This document shows positions 3,744-5,337 of a DNA stretch of 5,337 bases, piece after piece. The translations under genes were made by a program, and so were the position numbers. Source of the stretch: an uncultured Lachnospiraceae bacterium (lineage in GTDB: Bacteria; Bacillota; Clostridia; Lachnospirales; Lachnospiraceae); assembly GCA_910578555.1 (NCBI GenBank), contig CAJTPS010000047.1, forward strand, positions 1 to 5,337, in the 5' to 3' direction. The notes below the pieces were generated by a model. It did not search any database, had not been told where the DNA came from, and was given only the letters and a program-made list of their open reading frames with translations. Position 1 is the stretch's first letter; each line of letters starts with the position of its first letter.

Positions 3744-4124
3744 ATGAAACTTAATCCCGACTGTATGCGTGATATTCTTATCAGCATGGAAAACATTCCG
3801 TATCAGCAACAAATTGTTTCAGATGATCTCCATAAGTTACTGACTGGCTATTCACATGATGAAATTGACTACGCCATTCTAAAAATGTATGAAGCAGGAT
3901 TTGTGAATGCTGCTATACAAAAAAATGTCTTAGGAGACACCAATATTACGCTGATTGATATTACTTATCATGGACACCAGTTTCTCGCCGATGTACAATC
4001 TGATAATATTTGGAACCATATAAAGACAGTCAGTAATAAAATTGGCGCAACTTCCGTCAATGCATTCATGCAGATCTCTACTGGCGTTGTATCAGCCTTA
4101 ATCAAAAATCAACTCGGCATATGA
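3744..4124 (+). CDS. DUF2513 family protein, 126 aa
   Basis: It matches the DUF2513 pattern of phage and Firmicutes proteins: an MKLNPDCMRDIL start, a small winged-helix-like block (SDDLHKLLTGYSHDEIDYAI, then MYEAGFVNA), the conserved ITYHGHQFLADVQSDNIW segment, and a C-terminal helix ending ALIKNQLGI. The molecular function is unknown. Members are frequent in lysogeny and accessory regions. AAGGAG lies 9 bases before the ATG, and it has its own promoter. It is oriented against the surrounding leftward operon, and its last 23 bases overlap the 3' end of the 57-residue gene. By eye it is more A/T-rich than the rep region. It therefore looks like an independently acquired cargo (moron-type) gene that may stay on when the operon is repressed. 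Confidence 0.88.
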   Translation: MKLNPDCMRDILISMENIPYQQQIVSDDLHKLLTGYSHDEIDYAILKMYEAGFVNAAIQKNVLGDTNITLIDITYHGHQFLADVQSDNIWNHIKTVSNKIGATSVNAFMQISTGVVSALIKNQLGI

Positions 4125-4275
4125 AAAATTTTTTTGCAGTCCTGCTTGTGTACAGCATTATTTCTTCTTTATCCGGAACATCTATATGTTCCTTTATGTA
4201 CATAAGCAGCGCCATGGCTGCAATCTTGTTAGCTATACATCTCACTGTAACTATCAAAAGCATTGCCGCAATCAC
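4102..4275 (-). CDS. Small membrane-anchored hypothetical protein, 57 aa
   Basis: The product starts at GTG (read as Met): IAAMLLIVTVRCIANKIAAM, then ALLMYIKEHIDVPDKEEI and a basic end. The N-terminus is one membrane-spanning or amphipathic helix, followed by a soluble helical tail. This resembles small single-helix proteins of Lachnospiraceae prophages, though I know no characterised member. GTG at 4275 is chosen because GGGAGG lies 8 bases upstream, and the in-frame ATG at 4308 would overlap the previous gene by 28 bases. It begins 5 bases after the 55-residue gene. Its 3' end overlaps the convergent DUF2513 gene by 23 bases. Confidence 0.7.
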   Translation of the reverse strand: MIAAMLLIVTVRCIANKIAAMALLMYIKEHIDVPDKEEIMLYTSRTAKKFFICRVDF

Positions 4276-4280
4276 GATTG

Positions 4281-4448
4281 TCACCTCCCCTGCACTTCCG
4301 CTGTGCACTCCTGCTGAGTGTCCTTATCCATGTCCTGCCTTGCCGCCAACAGCCTTGCTCCGCTGTCGATTAGTAAAAGACTCGGACCGTCCAACTGTTT
4401 CAAAATATTAACGGTTGCTTCAATATCAACTTTTTCTGTAGCCATCAT
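4281..4448 (-). CDS. First gene of the leftward operon, small hypothetical protein, 55 aa
   Basis: The product begins MMATEKVDIEATVNILKQL and continues DGPSLLLIDSGARLLAARQ, ending in a polar tail. It is a soluble helical protein with no recognised domain. Its position directly after the operator-controlled leftward promoter is that of a cro or antirepressor gene in other lysogeny switches, but no helix-turn-helix is visible, so that role is not supported. AAGGAG lies 8 bases before the first of two adjacent ATG codons (4448 and 4445). The 5' leader would be about 33 bases. Confidence 0.72.
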   Translation of the reverse strand: MMATEKVDIEATVNILKQLDGPSLLLIDSGARLLAARQDMDKDTQQECTAEVQGR

Positions 4449-4481
4449 TTCGGTTTCTCCTTTCTTTTCTCTGTTGATTAT

Positions 4482-4499
4482 ATTGCTATAATAAGCAAT
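4482..4499. promoter_or_regulatory. Operator O1 over the leftward -10 box
   Basis: ATTGCT (4482-4487), a 6-base spacer and AGCAAT (4494-4499) form a perfect inverted repeat. The spacer is exactly the leftward -10 box, so repressor binding here would block the early operon. Confidence 0.7.
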
Positions 4500-4516
4500 C
4501 AAATAACTTTTATCAA
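4488..4516 (-). promoter_or_regulatory. Leftward early promoter
   Basis: TTGATA (4511-4516 on the minus strand) and TATTAT (4488-4493) are separated by 17 bases. It drives the 55-residue gene and the operon that follows. Its -35 box is separated by only 9 bases from that of the opposing repressor promoter. Confidence 0.8.
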
Positions 4517-4529
4517 CACTTTTTGTTGA
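4513..4529. promoter_or_regulatory. Central palindrome between the two -35 boxes (O3)
   Basis: TCAACA, 5 bases and TGTTGA form a perfect inverted repeat that spans parts of both -35 boxes. It differs in sequence from O1 and O2, so it may be a site for a second regulator, or only a consequence of the mirrored TTGA boxes. Confidence 0.5.
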
Positions 4530-4554
4530 CTAAATTGCTGTGATCAGCTATTAT
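4526..4554 (+). promoter_or_regulatory. Repressor promoter
   Basis: TTGACT (4526-4531) and TATTAT (4549-4554) are separated by 17 bases, giving a 5' leader of about 17 bases before the repressor ATG. Operator O2 lies in its spacer and -10 box, suggesting autoregulation. Confidence 0.8.
4534..4551. promoter_or_regulatory. Operator O2 within the repressor promoter
   Basis: ATTGCT (4534-4539), 6 bases and AGCTAT (4546-4551) match O1 in 11 of 12 half-site bases with the same spacing. Its centre is 52 bases from the centre of O1, close to five helical turns, so the two sites face the same side of the DNA. Confidence 0.65.
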
Positions 4555-4577
4555 TGGTTGTGAAAGGTGGTGAAATT

Positions 4578-4961
4578 ATGAAAGAACGTATAAAAGAACT
4601 TAGAAAAATATTAGGATTGACGCAGCAAAAATTTGCCGACAGGTTAGGATTAAAAAGACAGACCATTGCTGCGTATGAAATAGGGAATATCGAGCCGAGC
4701 GAATCAACATTACTTCTAATTTGTAAAGAATTTAGTGTAAACAAAGAGTGGCTACTCACCGGAAAAGGGGAAACGTTTGATATACCTGAGGACGAAGTTG
4801 CCGCTGTTGTGTCTGATCTGCTGGAAGAAGATAATCCGTTCTACGATCTTATCGTAGGAATCATGAAGACTTACAAGAAATTAGATGACAAATCAAAGGA
4901 CGCGCTCAAAAATTTAAGCAAAGAATTGCTGGATAACTTGGGAAAAAGAGAAGATGACTAA
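4578..4961 (+). CDS. XRE-family repressor (CI-like), 127 aa
   Basis: A DNA-binding regulator of the lysogeny or immunity type. The helix-turn-helix occupies residues 4-60: RIKELRKILGLTQQKFADRL, recognition helix KRQTIAAYEIG, then EPSESTLLLICKEFSVNKEWLLTGKG, a block very like TP901-1-type repressors. Residues 75-127 are an acidic helical tail (MKTYKKLDDKSKDALKNL) for multimerisation. There is no S24/LexA self-cleavage domain, so RecA-driven cleavage is not expected. An antirepressor or other partner would be needed to switch. The ATG at 4578 has AAGGTGG 7 bases upstream; an earlier in-frame start would lie in the -10 box. It probably binds the ATTGCT-N6-AGCAAT operators at 4482-4551, repressing the leftward operon and itself. 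The stop codon lies in the loop of its own terminator. Confidence 0.92.
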   Translation: MKERIKELRKILGLTQQKFADRLGLKRQTIAAYEIGNIEPSESTLLLICKEFSVNKEWLLTGKGETFDIPEDEVAAVVSDLLEEDNPFYDLIVGIMKTYKKLDDKSKDALKNLSKELLDNLGKREDD

Positions 4962-4974
4962 ATCTTCTCTTTTT
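4943..4974 (+). terminator. Intrinsic terminator overlapping the repressor stop
   Basis: AAAAAGAGAAGAT (4943-4955) pairs perfectly with 4962-4974 (13 bp) over a 6-base loop containing the TAA. The A-run and T-run ends make it usable in both directions, so it would also stop leftward transcription entering from the truncated gene at the right end. Confidence 0.85.
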
Positions 4975-4992
4975 GTTCGAGGGTGTAATTAG

Positions 4993-5127
4993 TTTTGTGT
5001 CTTTGAGATTCTATTTTCCTATGATTTCCAGCAGAGGATATTGCCAAAATTTCCAGAATATACAAGGCTTCGTGGGCTCTGCCCACACCCGGCCTCCGGA
5101 ATAAGGCTAAAGGCCATAGACACAAAA
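4993..5127. repeat. 135-bp segment bounded by a 10-bp inverted repeat
   Basis: TTTTGTGTCT (4993-5002) is the reverse complement of 5118-5127. Between them are a G/C hairpin (5072-5077 with 5081-5086, 3-base loop), a weaker GGCCT/AGGCC stem, and ATTTCCAG repeated at 5024 and 5049. It has no ORF. It could be a miniature inverted-repeat element or a structured RNA. I see no clear target-site duplication. Confidence 0.45.
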
Positions 5128-5166
5128 ATAAGAACACTACCTTTTGTCCCTTGGCTTCAGATGATA

Positions 5167-5286
5167 TTATTCTTCTGCACTTTGTTCCATCGCACGTGTT
5201 TTCTCAACATGCTTTCTTAGTACTATATAAATCCGCCTCAAAAATATTTCATCGTCCTCGCTGATTTCTTTTAATGTGTAAATTAC
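5167..5286 (-). pseudogene. C-terminal remnant of a small gene cut by the right terminal repeat
   Basis: About 39 codons are open to a TAA at 5167-5169: TLKEISEDDEIFLRRIYIVL, then RKHVEKTRAMEQSAEE. The first in-frame codon upstream within the repeat is a stop (TGA at 5287-5289), and there is no start with a ribosome site, so the 5' end of the gene is missing. The ISEDDEIFLRRIY pattern recalls short helical phage or mobile-element proteins with an (D/E)(D/E)xxFLxxIY core, which I remember as common in Clostridia but cannot name. It reads in the same direction as the lysozyme at the other end. The short length leaves some doubt. Confidence 0.55.
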
Positions 5287-5337
5287 TCAAACTTCGCACA
5301 TAGATTTTAGCTATGCACCTTGAAAATTCAATATCTG
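5285..5337. repeat. Right arm of terminal inverted repeat
   Basis: Exact reverse complement of 3-55, extending to 5278 with one mismatch. It interrupts the remnant gene that ends at 5167. The window ends inside the repeat. Confidence 0.95.

Noticed and set aside
4115..4137. Intrinsic terminator after DUF2513
   Set aside because: There is an A-run and T-run after the stop but no G/C stem before it.
3..5337. Linear phage genome with terminal repeats (phi29 or tectivirus type)
   Set aside because: Both terminal arms interrupt genes, and there is no protein-primed DNA polymerase, terminal protein or capsid gene.

Overview
The window looks like a piece of a small rolling-circle mobile element (phage, satellite or phage-plasmid type) from a gut-type low/mid-GC Firmicute, most likely Lachnospiraceae or a related Clostridia. 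This rests on consistent AGGAGG Shine-Dalgarno sites, sigma-A-type promoters with 17-base spacers, an XRE repressor, a DUF2513 gene, and many tightly packed short ORFs that resemble small proteins of Clostridia prophages. Organism assignment is inference; there is no rRNA or tRNA here.

Layout, right to left, since almost everything is on the minus strand. A control region at about 4480-4555 carries two back-to-back promoters with matched operator palindromes. One promoter drives an XRE repressor on the plus strand (4578-4961, ending inside its own terminator). The other drives a leftward string of small genes: 55, 57, 46, 58, 87, 105 and 78 codons long. A DUF2513 gene on the plus strand, with its own promoter, interrupts this string and overlaps the end of the 57-residue gene. 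Next, leftward, is a 150-base intergenic region (2193-2341) with a long interrupted hairpin, a plus-strand promoter-terminator pair that would make a ~55-nt antisense RNA, and alternative stems. Then come the HUH-type Rep (1431-2192), an RNase H-like protein (919-1434, ATGA overlap), an 80-residue protein (684-926) and a 46-residue ORF (547-687, ATGA overlap). Next is a 200-base non-coding region of nested helices closed by a 15-bp inverted repeat (349-551). Last is the N-terminal half of a GH24 lysozyme (57-254).

Both ends of the window are the same >=53-bp sequence in opposite orientation (3-55 and 5285-5337; 59 of 60 if one mismatch is allowed). It cuts the lysozyme on the left and a small minus-strand gene on the right, of which only about 39 C-terminal codons remain. 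This could be the arms of a transposon or IS copies, or simply the point where a short-read assembly broke at a repeat. The window alone cannot decide.

Working model (inference): the repressor holds the leftward operon silent. When it is released, Rep nicks an origin near the hairpin upstream of rep, the small antisense RNA limits Rep synthesis, the 349-551 region serves as lagging-strand origin, and the RNase H-like protein removes RNA primers. No integrase, transposase, capsid, terminase or conjugation gene is visible. I found no CRISPR array, tRNA or rRNA.
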